From Thunnus maccoyii (taxonomy: Eukaryota > Chordata > Actinopteri > Scombriformes > Scombridae): 64,000 nucleotides of DNA. Of this stretch, positions 1 to 26,162 are shown one piece after another. Both the position numbers and the translations under genes were made by a program. Location of the stretch: assembly GCF_910596095.1 (NCBI RefSeq), contig NC_056536.1, forward strand, positions 18,275,291 to 18,339,290. Direction: 5' to 3'. The number at the start of each line of letters is the position of its first letter. Positions within the stretch are counted from its first letter, which is position 1. The notes under the pieces were generated by a model. It ran no database searches and had not been told where the DNA came from. It saw only the letters and a program-made list of their open reading frames with translations.

Positions 1-2428
1 TTGCACTCTGAGCTTAGGCTTAAGGAAATCCAGCCTTTACACATAGCCAGCAAGTTGTGGCACATTTGTCAGTCTGTCTTGTAGGATGATTGATGGGAAC
101 GTGAGGCTCACTGCCATATTATGTTGAATGTAAGACAATGACTTCACCATTACACGATTATGATTGTAAAAACAACAGAATAATCGCGGTAAGATACGTG
201 ACCTCAGCGCAAGAAAAGAGGAAGCCTCAAAAGGTGAGTAAAGTACCATCAGGCTGGATAAAAAGGCCGTAAAGGGTCAGTTCACCTAAAACACACAAAA
301 ACAATTTTTTCTCTTTGCCTACTCCAAGTACTATCAAGCCAAGCCGACTGACTCAGTTTTATGTGTTGAGGTTTTCAAGTGTCTGCCTCTGAAACTACTA
401 CTGCCGCTCTAATACAAGACAGATACCGATCAGTTTGTACTACTTAAGACTTTGACAAAACATGTTTTCCAGACACAGTGTTTGTCATTACAATCTACAG
501 AACTCGCTGTGGACAGTTTTTACAGTTGATTTCTGTAGCAGAAAGCAGTTCCAGTTTTTTTGCACCCTGAATAAGGCATAGCTGAAACGTCCATGGATTT
601 TACTCGCTTTTGCCGAACGTAGAAACTGAAAGAATAACATCTTCAAGAGGATTTTGACTGATTTTAATGAACAAAATCTTCTTTGGATGAGAAAACTCTT
701 GCTGGTTAAGCGAAATGTTTTTTTTTTCCCTTAACCTTCAGTTGCTTGAGCACCATGAATGAAAATCCAGTCACCTCCATCGTGTTGGGGCAGCAGCAGA
801 AGGTGTCAGAGGCCGACGTCTCAAAACCTCGGCACATAAAACAAAAACTATCTGAATGGCTTGACAGCTATAATGATAAGTGAGAATATGTGTTTTTGTT
901 ATCTTTGTTGACCTGGCCCATTCACCATCACAGGCCAGAACTGATCCTTGTCGTTATCAGAATATGCTCAGGTGAGGTTCCAACGAATGGCTGCAACACT
1001 ATCGCACAGTAAGTTAAATACAACAGTATGTTACTCATCATGATGAACTTGGGAGCCGTCTGATAACCTCAGGGGTGTGTGCAACTCTAACCTTGATGTT
1101 GTTCTTTTTATTGTTCAACATTTGTCTACGTTCATGTTAATTTTTTTCTATAGATCAATGAGTTTGCCTTAAATAATGACTATGCAAAAAAAAAAAAAAA
1201 AAAAAAAAATGAATAAAGAGTTAAAGGGGCAAACCAAATTGAAAAGTAAATCAATTTTAAAACTTTCAGGGATCAGAGATGATAAATCATTCAGATCTTC
1301 AATTTTTAAAATAAATGCTGCATTTAAAGACCATACAGTTATGTTAAAGTGTAAGAAATAACAGCTGATTTAGGGCCTTTAACACGCCCATTAACATACG
1401 TTTAAGCAGCACTTTCTCTTTTGTTTTCTGGGATTGAATGTTACCTTGTTTATGCCTCTCAAATGGATTATATTTTTCTATCTGTGCCTTTAAATCCCAA
1501 TCATTTGATGAAGGCCAATCTAAAGCAGGCCACAGGTGTCCTTGTCGTGTGCGCTACAAATTTCACAATCATTTGAAGCGTTGAAAGTGACAGCAAGGCC
1601 ATAAAACTGTCTACACTTTGCCTACTTTTCAACCACCAGATCTCAACTCCACAAGAATCCTGCAACACATTTCACAAAATAGAAAAATGTGTTGTTTCTC
1701 AATTTTACTGGATCTTTATTACGCCTATTGCAGTAATGTCACACACCAGAAAGACTAAAATGTAATTTTCATAATGTGTGTGTGGGTCTTTGTGAGCCCT
1801 TGGGCTGAATTCCAAACTCACAGAGAACAAAACAGCTCTGACGCGCTCAGAGTGAGTTGGACCTGACTGAAAGTCTCAAAGCGCCGTTTAGCAGACCTCA
1901 CAAGAACAAAACTTATTGTTCAACAGCAGCCAAGGGTCACATTTCACACCGGGAGTGGGCGACGTTTTCCCGCACAATAATCAATATCAGTAAAAGCCAA
2001 TTATGGCGTTGCATAACACCGCTATCTATACCTGTACTGTGCATACCACCTTAACCAAAAAAAAAAAGAAACAAAAACAAAACGTATACAACTCCACATG
2101 CGCTTTTGTTATCTTCTCACACTAAACTAGACTACAAGCAGCAGAAAAAATATTTTCCAAATGTTCTTTTAGCCAACAAAGAAGGTAGGAACGGTTTGGT
2201 TTCTTTGCCAAAAAAGCAGCACAGGAAAACTGCACGTTCAGACAGTTTGCCACTCATCAGCTGCTGATATTGAGTGATGCATGATTTTCAGGAAGCACGA
2301 AAGGGCTCTAAGCTCAGGTAGTGTAAGAGTAGAGTGTAAGAGTAATGTGTTGTATAAGGATGCAACAACAACAGCACTCAGATAAAGAGGTTAACATTAT
2401 GAGGTTTTTATAAAAGTTTTTTCCATAC
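1..2428 (-). other. pkp1 intron 1 (partial), no other gene seen
   Basis: This stretch lies downstream of the pkp1 first coding exon on the minus strand and is read as part of its first intron. I looked for the next plakophilin exon and did not find it. A homopolymer A run sits near 1186-1208. The short open frames here have no recognisable domain. Confidence 0.5.
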
Positions 2429-2612
2429 CTGTAGGTGAGGGAGACAGTGAGCCGCTCTGCCCTGGTTTGGACTTGCTCCTCTTGATGCTGTGCACTTGAT
2501 CCAGCACGCGCTGCTTTCCCGAGCGCAGCTTGTTGTCGGAGGGCACCGCGAGCGACGTGTCCTCCGTGTTGCCCGTGATCATCGCTGACCGCAGCGGCTC
2601 CGGAGCCATCAT
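2429..2612 (-). CDS. pkp1: plakophilin-1, first coding exon (partial gene)
   Basis: Plakophilin-1 is an armadillo-repeat protein of desmosomal plaques that links desmoplakin to desmosomal cadherins and also enters the nucleus. The exon encodes 61 residues plus one base. It starts at ATG 2612-2610, with a second in-frame ATG immediately after, and ends in ACAG before a GTATGG donor. The peptide follows the plakophilin-1 N-terminal head pattern: a short 'PLRSAM' segment, then 'TSLAVPSDNKLRSGKQRV', 'DQV', 'IKRSKSK', and a Ser/Pro-rich tail. This corresponds to the known 'STLALPSDQKMKTG...RQRVQEQV...VKRQKSKSSQSS' region of PKP1. The armadillo repeats must lie beyond the left edge of the window. 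PKP2 has a related but less similar head, so assignment to PKP1 is favoured, not proven. Confidence 0.8.
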
Positions 2613-2830
2613 CTTCCCTTTCCTCGAACCGAGCGACTGAGCGAAGTTTCCAAACGAGCGAGCCCAGAGGAGGAGGAGAGCGGCTCGATTCAGCGAGACG
2701 ACTGCAGCGGATCTGCCAAGTTTGTAGATTGGCTCAATGTTCCCAGAACGAGGCGGTGGACTCCACCCTTAGGACCGCGCCCCGTCGAGGTGGGACGGAC
2801 AGGAGTTCACTATGCAGGTGCCGAGTGACG
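2613..2830 (-). promoter_or_regulatory. probable pkp1 5'UTR and promoter, GC-rich
   Basis: The DNA directly upstream of the pkp1 ATG is markedly richer in GC and CpG than its surroundings (runs such as gagcgagcccagaggagg, and accgcgccccgtcgagg near 2775). This is what a CpG-type vertebrate promoter looks like. No TATA box was identified and the start site is not fixed. Confidence 0.4.
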
Positions 2831-3555
2831 GGAAGAGCCGAGCAGAAATGCATGCTTCCAAACTGCTGCAGTGTGTAATATATGCGCAACTGTGGCGCAA
2901 TAGAGGATTAGTACAAATAATATTTACAGTGAAGGAAGGCAAAATGTTAGTCAGCTTCTCCCTGGCGGCCCTGAGCTACTAGGATTTAGTGTTGTTACAT
3001 AATAAAATGTCTGTTGTCTCCTACCTTGTCCCCTTAGAGGGAAGGGTCACTGCTAATCAATACAAAGTTGTTGTGAGTGATCACCTTTATCCTATGATCA
3101 AACATTTCTACCTTGATGGGAGTTGTTTCTTCTAGGATGACTGTTGTGAAAATTTAAGATGAATTCACAGAGAGCAAGTTGTCTTTCTGAGTTTTATTGC
3201 AATATCCAGAATACATATAAGTCCAGATCTCCCAGTTTGCTAGGCTGAAGAGATGTTGACTGAAGTTCAGTGTTGGTACTTGCATATACAGCCACATGCA
3301 TCACAATCATCACATATTCATCACCCTAACAGTTAATTTTAATTAATTCACCGTATCTCTAGGGAGTTTCTCTCGGTCTCTGTTGAGAATTAAGAGTTGA
3401 AGGCCAAATCCTTATCTGCTTTTCCTCCCTGGACATTCCCTCTAAAGTTACAGTGACTGTAACTTTTAACATGGGAAGCAGAGATCATAAAGTCTTACAA
3501 TGAGTGTTTGACCATTAGGCAGTGTAACATAATCTTAAGACAATAACATAAGTAT
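2831..3555. other. intergenic, nothing recognised
   Basis: AT-rich sequence between the pkp1 promoter and a transposase relic. No open frame or RNA gene could be supported. Confidence 0.4.
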
Positions 3556-3559
3556 ATAG

Positions 3560-3880
3560 TGTATATGTTTCCATTTCAATGACAATGCCCCCATTCACAT
3601 GGCACAAGGGGTCACTGAATGGTTTGATGAGTATGAAAATGATGTGAATCATATTCTATGGCCTTCACAGTCACCAGATCTCAACCTATTTGAACACCTA
3701 TGGGAGATTTTGAACCTATGTGTTAGACAGCATTCTCCACCACCATCATCAAAAATATCTTTTGAATTAATGGTGTTCATCCCTCTAAAAGAGCTCAGAG
3801 ACTTGGTAGAATCAATGTCAAGGTGTGTTAATGCTGTTCTGGTGGCCCAACACCTTACTATGACACTTTATGGCTTTTTC
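3560..3880 (+). pseudogene. Tc1/mariner transposase C-terminal relic
   Basis: The conceptual peptide includes '[18 protein letters not shown]', the hallmark third-catalytic-residue region of Tc1-like transposases (usually [15 protein letters not shown]), followed by '[11 protein letters not shown]' and a degenerate '[16 protein letters not shown]' C-terminal tail. The N-terminal DNA-binding part and the first two catalytic aspartates are absent or unreadable, so it cannot encode an active enzyme. No terminal inverted repeats were found. It is a dead genomic fossil. Confidence 0.8.
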
Positions 3881-4019
3881 TTTAATTTGCCATCCGTCTG
3901 TATGTACAGCATGTTTGTGTGTGGCTTAAAGTTAACATCAGTCAACAATTAGGTATTTATTCATCAACACTGTAATACATTGTAACAGTGATCAAACATT
4001 AACATGAACAGGGTCTCTA

Positions 4020-4474
4020 GTCTCTAGAATATCAGGAAATAATTTTTGGGGGTAAATTGAGCCATTGACTCATCTTGCCCCAATGTCACTGGCACGTTTT
4101 ACCCCACTACCTCCATTTTGACAAAACTGTTTCACACAGTGGCTCAGATCCACAGTTATGCTAAGTTTATGACCTTGTTTTATAGCTTACATTGACTTAA
4201 ATTAACATGTAATAATGTCCAAAAGATATCTTTTTTAATTAAGATACAAGACTGATAACTTTAGTGACATGATGAATTCACTTGGCATGACAAAAACCAT
4301 TTTTTTTGCTCTGTTTTGCTGACCACTCTCTCCATGTGCTTGAGTCGAAGATGGATTGAGTAATGTGAACTATACTTTCTTAATTTGTGATCACGTGATC
4401 ACTTTTGCTTATGGTTACCTTGATAAAGGGGGTGGCTCATTTTACCCACTGGCTCTATTTACCCCGTTCTCCCC
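4020..4474. mobile_element. fragment of a non-autonomous pogo/Tc1-like element (GGGGTAAA family)
   Basis: The right end at 4474 reads, on the minus strand, GGGGAGAACGGGGTAAAT and abuts TATA, the expected target dinucleotide. Internal copies of a 'GGGTAAA(A/T)TGAGCCA'-like motif occur near 4050 and 4430. The TIR shares its first seven bases (GGGGAGA) with the neighbouring element at 4882. The left end seems to be lost. No coding capacity. Confidence 0.5.
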
Positions 4475-4544
4475 TATATACATTTTTAAAAGTTCATAAA
4501 CAGTTGTAAGTGCAAATTAAAGGTAGTCTGCTTGTACTTGTTTA

Positions 4545-6119
4545 GGGTATTTTCACTTTATGCTACTTTTTGCCTCTACTCTGTTACATTCAGGTGTTAT
4601 CCTCTTTTTACTTAATTTATTGATAGCTATTGTGTTACTTTACAGATTAAGATTTTACATACAACACATACATACAACACATATGGTCTTATAAAACATG
4701 ATCCACTGTTACAGATTATACTACCCAACTGTATATAAAATATTTAAAACTATCTCCACCATGACCAACTACAACAGTAAAATGCTTGCATATTAATATA
4801 GCAGTAATAATAATAAAGTAACATAATATATATATATATCTGTATACCACTCACAGGGGGCATTTTTCTGCACTATGAGTAGGGGAGACCAGGGACAGTC
4901 GTAACATGGGATGGTTGTAACACCTTGAATTCCTCCAATCAGAAACAAGCTCCAGTGATTACACTAACTCTGCACATGCTCAGTTAGTTTGTCTTCTTGC
5001 TTACAAAACTGAATCAAAGCCACATTTGAACTCCCAGAGAAAGTTACCAGCAAAAGTGTTTTTTTGAGGTAAAAAATTAACTTTTCTATTAGATGTATTT
5101 TTTGGATACTGTCCTGAGATCAAATGTCTAGGAATCCAAACAAGTATTATTAGAATCACTGTTTTGTAAGCTAAAAATAGAAATGGCTAACATGTGTCAA
5201 ACTAGCAGTCAAGCTAGTTCACATGAGGTGAAAACATGGCTGGTGATACTGGGACAGTTGTAACACCTTGTTGCAACCATCCCTGAACCAAGTTTCATTT
5301 ATATTTTAAAAACCTAAAGGCCTACGTAAACTAGATAGATAGATAGATCATAAAATTACATGTTAAGTTAATGATAATCAGTTGTATGCTAATAGTCAGT
5401 GGAAACACGTTTGCTTACAGTATGCTAAATATCAGAAAGAGAAAGACAGACAGGGGAGTCCCACTTCCTTTGCTGGAGAGGGCTTCAGATGGCATAAAAC
5501 AGGGCAAATCAGTCAGGACAGTGGCCAGATCATACAGCATTTGCCATTGGACCCTGTACTGAATGTTGTCCTCAAACTAATCCATTTTGATTTCATGTTT
5601 AAACTTTTCTGAGGATGTGTGTTCTACCCATTAAATAATTTTCTTGCATTATAATTTGATGGCTTCCCCTCTTTTTGTCATGTAGTGTTAAAAAAGGTAT
5701 TCGTTATTTTAAAAAAAAAGAAATGAATTGTCACAATAACATGAATGTTAAATAATCTTTTTCATTCTAAGTATTTGATTGATTAATTATGTATATTTTA
5801 GACATGTTACAACCGTCCCTGGCATGTGTTACAACTGTCCCTGTACACTGGGACAGTTTAACAGTGGAGTGACTGTATTTAAATCAATTTTGCAACCTGT
5901 ACATATTTCATAAAACCACTTAAATACATTGTTTCAGTAGTTGACACATTGCAGTTTACAATATGGTAAATGGACTGTTCCAGTTCCAATGTTTTAGATT
6001 TATTGGAAAAAATCGCAAAAAGTGTGACAACTGTCCCTGGTCTCCCCTACTTAACTTTTGACATTTTCTGTACATTTTGTTAATGATACTAAAGGATCTG
6101 AATACTTTTAACACCACTG
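4545..6119 (-). mobile_element. AGTACTTTTACTT-type hAT-like repeat, split by a later insertion
   Basis: The left part (4545-4881) and right part (6050-6119) together resemble a repeat that is very abundant in teleost genomes, ending in 'aaaggatctgaatactt' and 'accactg', a decayed form of the usual CAGTGGTGGAAGAAGTA terminus. The two parts join across the 4882-6047 element at the sequence GAGTA/CTT. The family assignment is from memory of common fish repeats. Confidence 0.55.
4882..6047 (+). mobile_element. pogo/Tigger-like DNA transposon derivative, 1166 bp, with TA duplication
   Basis: Terminal inverted repeats are seen directly. The left end begins GGGGAGACCAGGGACAGT, and the complement of the right end begins with the same 18 bases. 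Each end is flanked by TA (4880-4881 and 6048-6049), the target duplication of the Tc1/mariner/pogo superfamily. Inside, 5371-5562 encodes a short 'KRKTDRGVPLPLLERA' and 'GIKQGKSVRTVARSY' peptide, which resembles the N-terminal Psq-type helix-turn-helix of Tigger/pogo transposases. The catalytic domain is missing, so this is an internally deleted, non-autonomous copy. The motif GGGACAGTTGTAAC recurs in both orientations near both ends and internally. Confidence 0.75.
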
Positions 6120-6415
6120 TTACTTGAGTAATTTACTTCTGGCTTACTTGTACTCCACTACTATACATTTCAGAGGGAATTATAGTACTTTTACTACATT
6201 TATCTGACAGTTATTGATACTCTTCAGATTAATACTTAACATATAAAACATATCATTAGTTTATGAAATATAATGCATAGTTACACAATGTACAATACAT
6301 GCCAACAGTATATAAGAAACAGTTCAAATAAACTTCACCTCAACCAGCTACAACATAAAAATGCTGAGTACCACTTTCTAATAAGGCATATAAAGGGTTT
6401 ACAAGTTGTAGAATG
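6120..6415 (-). repeat. second partial copy of the AGTACTT-type repeat
   Basis: 'tactccactactatacatttcagaggg' style sequence, with 'caaccagctacaacataaaaatgctg' near the end, repeats the internal order of the copy at 4545-4880. It lies in the same orientation directly after that copy. Confidence 0.5.
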
Positions 6416-6419
6416 GCTT

Positions 6420-9050
6420 TATTAATACTTATTAAATCATTTATCATTTAAATCACTTTATAGACAAGTTATAGGCGCTTAATTTGGGTTACAAAAATCA
6501 ATGGCTGGTTTCCACAGCAGACATTTGACCTGTTACAGTATAAAGCACAGGTGTTACTAATAACATTAACAATGGCTCTGTTCTAATTATGTGTTGCAGT
6601 AAACTATGACAGTGTAACGGTGAACCAGTTTGCACAATACCAGGAACCTAAAACTGAAGCAGCTAAATGCAATTCAACCATCATTCACTTCATTATTTAC
6701 ACCTGTGCTTTTCCTACTGTGACATGTCAAAATGTCTTCCAAGGAAAAGGCCTATTACAAGAAATTCCACTTATCACTTTTCACCTTTGTTTTACTTTAT
6801 TTCTCTTCTTTTCTGTGCTTCTTTAAATTTAGATTTTTAGCCAGGATTAAATCACTTTTTACTGCACACTTGATCTCAGGGTTAGGGTTAGTTTTATAAA
6901 AACTGTTACCCACCCTATATTTCTACTGACTTTGGCAAAATCTAAAATTACACAACAAGCAAAAGGCACATGCAGTTATATGTTTAACACAAAAGGTGTG
7001 GTGAGCTATTTCTATCCCCTTGAAATCCATTACTGACCTTCATTACTGAAACATCCACTCTACTGATTTGCTGTTTATTGATATTGAATCCATCATGCAC
7101 CTCCTGACTGTTGTGATACACTCTATAAGATAGCTGCAATATGAACACAATATGTACAGCTGCTACCTTACATGATGTGAAATGTATTGATCAGATATTG
7201 TTTGGTGACAATAACAGGCAATAGAAACAATTTGCAGATTACTTAATTTTTTTGGTTTTGTCCATTTAAATGTCAGAACCTAATTTATTCACCATCTTCC
7301 TAAAAAACATGGGAATTATTTCATTTTCAAAATACTTTGACTTCACAAAAAAGATGCAACAAGTCAAACATTTGGATCAAATGAAAAGAAAGCCACATTA
7401 ATGCTTTTTAAAAACAAAACAAAGCAAAAAAAACCCTACTAAACTAGATCATCAACTTCAAATTGCTCTGCATGCCTCACTCAGATTTCTCTGGATAGCC
7501 TCTGAAATAGATGAGTAACATACAGTAGGCAAATTGTTGAGGACAGAGGTGAGACAGGTCACAGCATGAGCAAGCATCAATCAACTTGAGAAAACGTCAA
7601 AGAAACAGAGGAATCTGATATGTACGAGACGGGAGAACAGAGAAGGAAAAAACAGATAATACCAACATATGCTCTCTGCATAACCGGATTGTTTTGGCTA
7701 AGTTTCTGCAGGTGACATTTTCCCACCACACCCTTCACCTCAACACTGTCAAAGTAGGCCTTATAAACGAATGTCATGTCTGTAATGTATGTGCGATTCA
7801 TGTGTGTGTGTTTATGACAATGTAAGTCAATGTGGGTGCTGATATACTCAGCTCTTCTCGGTAAATCTCTAGCAGTTTTTATCTGAGAGAGAGAGAGAGA
7901 GGAACATGAGTTGTACATTTGTTTGATCTACTGACAATGTAAGTCTGTCAACACAGGTGACGTTATAGGCTAAGGACAAGATAGTATTGTTTGATTACAG
8001 TTGATAGCTGAAGACCAGAATGAAAAAATGAATCAAATGTAGTTTTAAAACCAGATTTATCCAGTTTCAAAGTGACTACCACTCTATGAGGGTTCATCCA
8101 TGACTGAATAATATACTGATTGAAGGTGAGATACAGACATGAGCAACCTTTTAACTATGTTAGCTGTATTCTTGTATTGCTGCGATGTTGGCAGGCTTAT
8201 GGGTAAGCACCACACCCAGCCTGAGGGTTTTTCCTGTGTGTCACTGTTCACCACTTGCTGTTCTGGCAGTGTGGCGCTGGTAAATTGAGCCTTCACAGAT
8301 AGATACCACTGTGACTAATGTCTGCCAACAGAGACACCGAGACTGTGAGTGGGCAACAGTGAAAGTGGGCACTTGTAGGGGTTTTTCATAACCTTGACAA
8401 AGTTACAACAAAGACGTTTGTAATGGTGCCAGATGTCACTGTGAAGCTTTGCCACATTTTCTGAGGATGTGGGGAAATGTGAACAACAATGTGCTAGTTC
8501 TTTTTTATCTTAGGGTGTGAGGATAGAGGGTGTTGTATGTTTTACAGATTGCAAATCCCTTTGAGGCAAATTTGTGATATCTAGCTTTATAAATAAAACT
8601 GACGAGCTTTTACGATGCTTGAAACCTCAAAACCCAAGGCTATAAAGCGAGCATTATCACTACCACTTTAAAGCTTAGATATGGACCATATGGACTGTTG
8701 TACATAATGTGTACTCTTATCTCTTACACTTGGATGGTTGCCAATACATACAAAATGTGCAATAGATTACAAGTGATACTGAAAGATCCTGAAAAAAAAC
8801 GTTTGAGCTTTTAGATTTACAGCCTGAAACATCCACACTATACATTGTGTAGGTACTATTTCCAGAGGATTCAAACTGAAGTGTGAGACTTGATACTGTG
8901 TTGATGTCAGGACATCTGACATAATCTGGACTGAGAAACTGATAGAAGTTTTGTTGATAGATGTCAACCTATGCCCTACAGATGAAGCTCTTTATTGTGC
9001 AGATGTATGTATGGTGTGTAGTTGTAGAGATGGCACATTTTTAGCCTATA
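6420..9050. other. intergenic, no gene seen
   Basis: AT-rich DNA with only short random open frames on both strands. A (GA)n tract lies at about 7884-7901. Nothing resembling an exon with splice signals and a known protein was found. Confidence 0.45.
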
Positions 9051-9058
9051 TCTATCAT

Positions 9059-9681
9059 CAGGGTGGAGGAAGTACTCGGATCCATGACTGAAGTAAAAGT
9101 AGTAAACTCAGTGTAAAAATACTCCATTGCAAGTGAAAGTCCTGTATTCAAAATTGTACTGAAGTAAAATTACATCATCATTATCAGCAAAATGTACTTC
9201 AACTATCAAAAGTAAAAGTACTTATTATGTATTAGATTGTTATTACAGGTGCTTTAACATGTAAATAAGATTTGATGTTGTAGTTGGTCAAGATGGAACA
9301 AATTTGAGCTACTTTATAGCAGATTACAAGGCTGGATAACCTGGCAAAGTGCCAAAAGACCCAAAATTCACTGTCGCCAATTGGTTGCATATAATTCTAT
9401 GAACTCCACATTTGATCAGGAATTTGCACCACTAAAGAAAAATGTAAAGTGAGACAGGTCCTGCATTATTACCTTAACTTCAGGCCCATCTGCAAAACAT
9501 GGCCACAGTGTCCAAATGTAGTCTTAAGAGTTAATTTTCTTTTTCACTCTGTTCATATGGTGCTACGCCTGAATAACGTTGTGTTAACTGACTCAAACTA
9601 AATGATGAACTGAAAACCTGGGGCCAGTAGTGGTCTAGCATAGTTCTGTTGGGTTTCTGGGTTCAGAGCATATACTGAAGT

Positions 9682-9716
<35 letters not shown>

Positions 9717-10032
9717 ATATAGGCCCAATGACTTATTTTTGCCCCAGGCCCCCAAACAGGTTAATCCAGTCATGCTGTTGGGTACTTTGATACTTTGATC
9801 TATAATAACAAATCATAATATTTTTAGACAATCTGTGTGCTGATTTGCAAAGTAACTAGGAAGTGTAATTGTCAAATAAATAGTGCAGTAAAAACAAAAG
9901 GTTTCCCCCTGAAATGTAGTCCAGCAGTAGTATAAAGTAGCATCACATGTTAATACTCAAGTACAAGTATCTCACAATTGTACTTCAGTACAGTACTGGA
10001 ATAAATATACTTGTAGTTACTTTCCACTACTG
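9059..10032. mobile_element. hAT-like non-autonomous element, about 970 bp
   Basis: The left end reads CAGGGTGGAGGAAGTACT, and the complement of the right end reads CAGTAGTGGAAAGTAACT. These are decayed forms of one terminal repeat. They are flanked by the 8-bp words TCTATCAT (9051-9058) and CCTATTAT (10033-10040), which match at 6 of 8 positions, fitting an aged hAT target duplication. Between them lie the typical runs of 'agtaaaagta' and 'gtacttcaa'. There is no transposase frame. Confidence 0.65.
9682..9712. repeat. homopolymer G tract of 31 bases
   Basis: An uninterrupted run of G on the plus strand inside the hAT-like element. Its exact length may be a sequencing or assembly estimate. 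Confidence 0.9.
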
Positions 10033-10040
10033 CCTATTAT

Positions 10041-10800
10041 GTGTCATCACCTAACGTTTCCCATCAGTAACTTTTTCTGCACAAAGACTTGAATGGTCTG
10101 GCTTCCTTTCATATTGGGAAACCAACCGGCAGACAACATAAATAATTTATTGTAGCACAGAAATCTGTGTATGTTTTCTTGACCCTTGTATATCTGACAT
10201 ATCCAGTTCTTGTATTCAACTTCCCACAAAATTGTAACATTACTAGCGTTGTTTAATTTTGTGAGTACACGCTCGTGCAAACACACAGGACAGACAGGAG
10301 TGTTGTGTAAACGGTAATGAGGTTATGTAACTAAAGGGAAGATACAGTACATGTGTATGTATGTGATATGTGAAAGGCTGGTTCGGTGAGGGTATGGAGA
10401 GAAGGTAAAGCTTCTACATGACTGTAAACTGATCTGTCCACTCTTGACAACTTGGTAGTGAGTAAAACTGAGCTGATAGCACCACCTGCTGTAGCAGGCC
10501 AGCATAAGAACTTTGCCAAAATAAACATAACTTAGCAAAGTTAAAATTCATATTATGAAAAACTTGATTAAATAACAGGAAAATAAGACTAAGCATTAGA
10601 TGACAACTTTCTTTGATGTCAGTTTGATAATAGATGCTACGATGCAGTTTGCTTGGTACTTTAAAATATTGAGGTTTGACACCCAGCACTAACTGGGACA
10701 ACGTAAGGAATTTCAGTTTCAAATGTATAAAGACGAATGACTTTCCCCTCAAGCAGCTGTCTGAGTGTAACTATCAAAACTCTTAAGGCTGAACAATTCT
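10041..10800. other. intergenic spacer downstream of tead3
   Basis: No exon, RNA gene or repeat could be supported here. Several open frames on the minus strand lack any recognisable domain. Confidence 0.4.
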
Positions 10801-12593
10801 GCAAACACCATGTGATTTTATTGGTACAGCATAAAGGCACAGATTTAATTCACTGAGCAGACTTGACCAAAGGAGTGATGAGGCACAGCCAACACACACA
10901 AAAACGATACAAATTTTGGCTGACCACACAGTGAATATGGTTATTTAAAAGTGAACCTGTTGGCTCTCACTTTCACGATACAAAGTCAAAAAGACAACTC
11001 ATTGTCACCTCCCACATGGTTAACGATAATCCTGCCACGAGATGAGGACATGATAGAGTCAAATAACATTTACTATTAAAAAAAAAAAATGCTGGTAGTT
11101 ATGCGTACCAGAATCAAAAACATTACATAGAATGAAAAGAAAAAAAAGCAAGTGTCAGCTGGATAATCTGTTAGTGTTAACAGGCAAAACTCTACCCCAG
11201 TGCACTGTGGGTGACCTTAGTGTGGTATGTACCATGTTCTGCATACATCAAAAAAATAAGAGACAACTAAAACACCCATCATTTATGATGTTTAGAGTAA
11301 CACTTCTAGCTGTGCTGGTAAAATACAAAAAAAGATCATTCATCTTTACAAAAAATGAGTATATTTATCTTGTTTTGGCTTATAAACAGTACCATTAAAA
11401 GTGTAGTGTACACATCCTATACATCAGTGCTCCTCAGGTCAAGGCTTTATGAACCAAAGCACATTCTTATCCCAACTCACGTGGAGGTAGAAATACTGCA
11501 GCAAGCCCACACAGTCATCGTAAGAACAGTATTGTGTCTATGAACAGTGAAGATTGTTCTTGCATTCAAAATGCTGCTGACACCCAAGTGTGAACTGAAC
11601 TATTGTTGTTTCCAAAGACAAACTAGCCAAAACTTAACACTTCCTTGAGATTTGATCTTTCCCTCTACACCGTGTACCTCCAAACACAAAATACTCCTAA
11701 AGTGATTTGCTCTCTTTACACTTTAACACAGTGTTTCATTCAAATATAAATACAACTTTGTCGTCTTTACATGTAGTGCATTATACTCTGGGAAGAGACA
11801 CACTCATACTTTCCGCCGTATGTTCTTTAGATCTTTGATTAAACCGACTGAAGATCATGAATCCACACCAAGCAGTGATAGAGGAAACACCATTATAGGC
11901 TCATTCAATTCCTACCTTACAGTGATACTACAAACTGTAAAAGAAATAGTCATTGTGGCACTTACATTAACACTGATTAAATGCTTTGTTTGCCAAAGTA
12001 TATTCAAACTCGTCTCACATCAGTCACACCTATGACGTAAATGTATACATTTGAAGTTCCTGGGAAATCATGATCTCCATTTCTAGTGCATGGAAGCTAC
12101 ATTCCCACTGTATATTATTTATACAAGGGAAGAATATCACATATTACACTTGATTAAATGTAGTGTTGCTCTTTTTCTGGTTCCTTTTGTTATATTTTCA
12201 TAAGTGAATTAAATGTCTAATCAAAAAGAAAAGCATAAAACATAGTGAACAGTGATATTTTGAATTTCTGTGACTGAATAACTACACAGACAACATAACA
12301 CTAAGTGATAATTTACACCAAGAATAATACCACGTTTTGGTCAACACCCATTCAAAATTAATTTAGTGTTAAAGTCATGGGATGCTGCGGAGAGATGTGT
12401 GCATAGTTTGCAGTAATGGAGAAGCATACACATTAAACACATCACAGGTGTGACTACAGTGTGACTGTTGGTCTGTTAAAACAAGTGTGTTTTTTGAGTA
12501 GAGGATTGGGAATCTGTGTGTTTGAGCTGGAAATAGGGTTTATGCTGTATGTATCAAAAAGTCTGTGGAGAGTCTCTGCATGCACGCAATGTG
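10801..12593 (-). other. probable tead3 3'UTR
   Basis: After the stop codon at 12596-12594, roughly 1.8 kb of non-repetitive AT-rich DNA leads to a canonical AATAAA on the minus strand. The extent is inferred from that signal only; earlier polyadenylation is possible. Confidence 0.45.
10817..10822 (-). terminator. candidate polyadenylation signal for tead3
   Basis: TTTATT on the plus strand gives AATAAA on the minus strand, about 1.77 kb after the tead3 stop codon. Confidence 0.4.
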
Positions 12594-26162
<13,569 letters not shown>

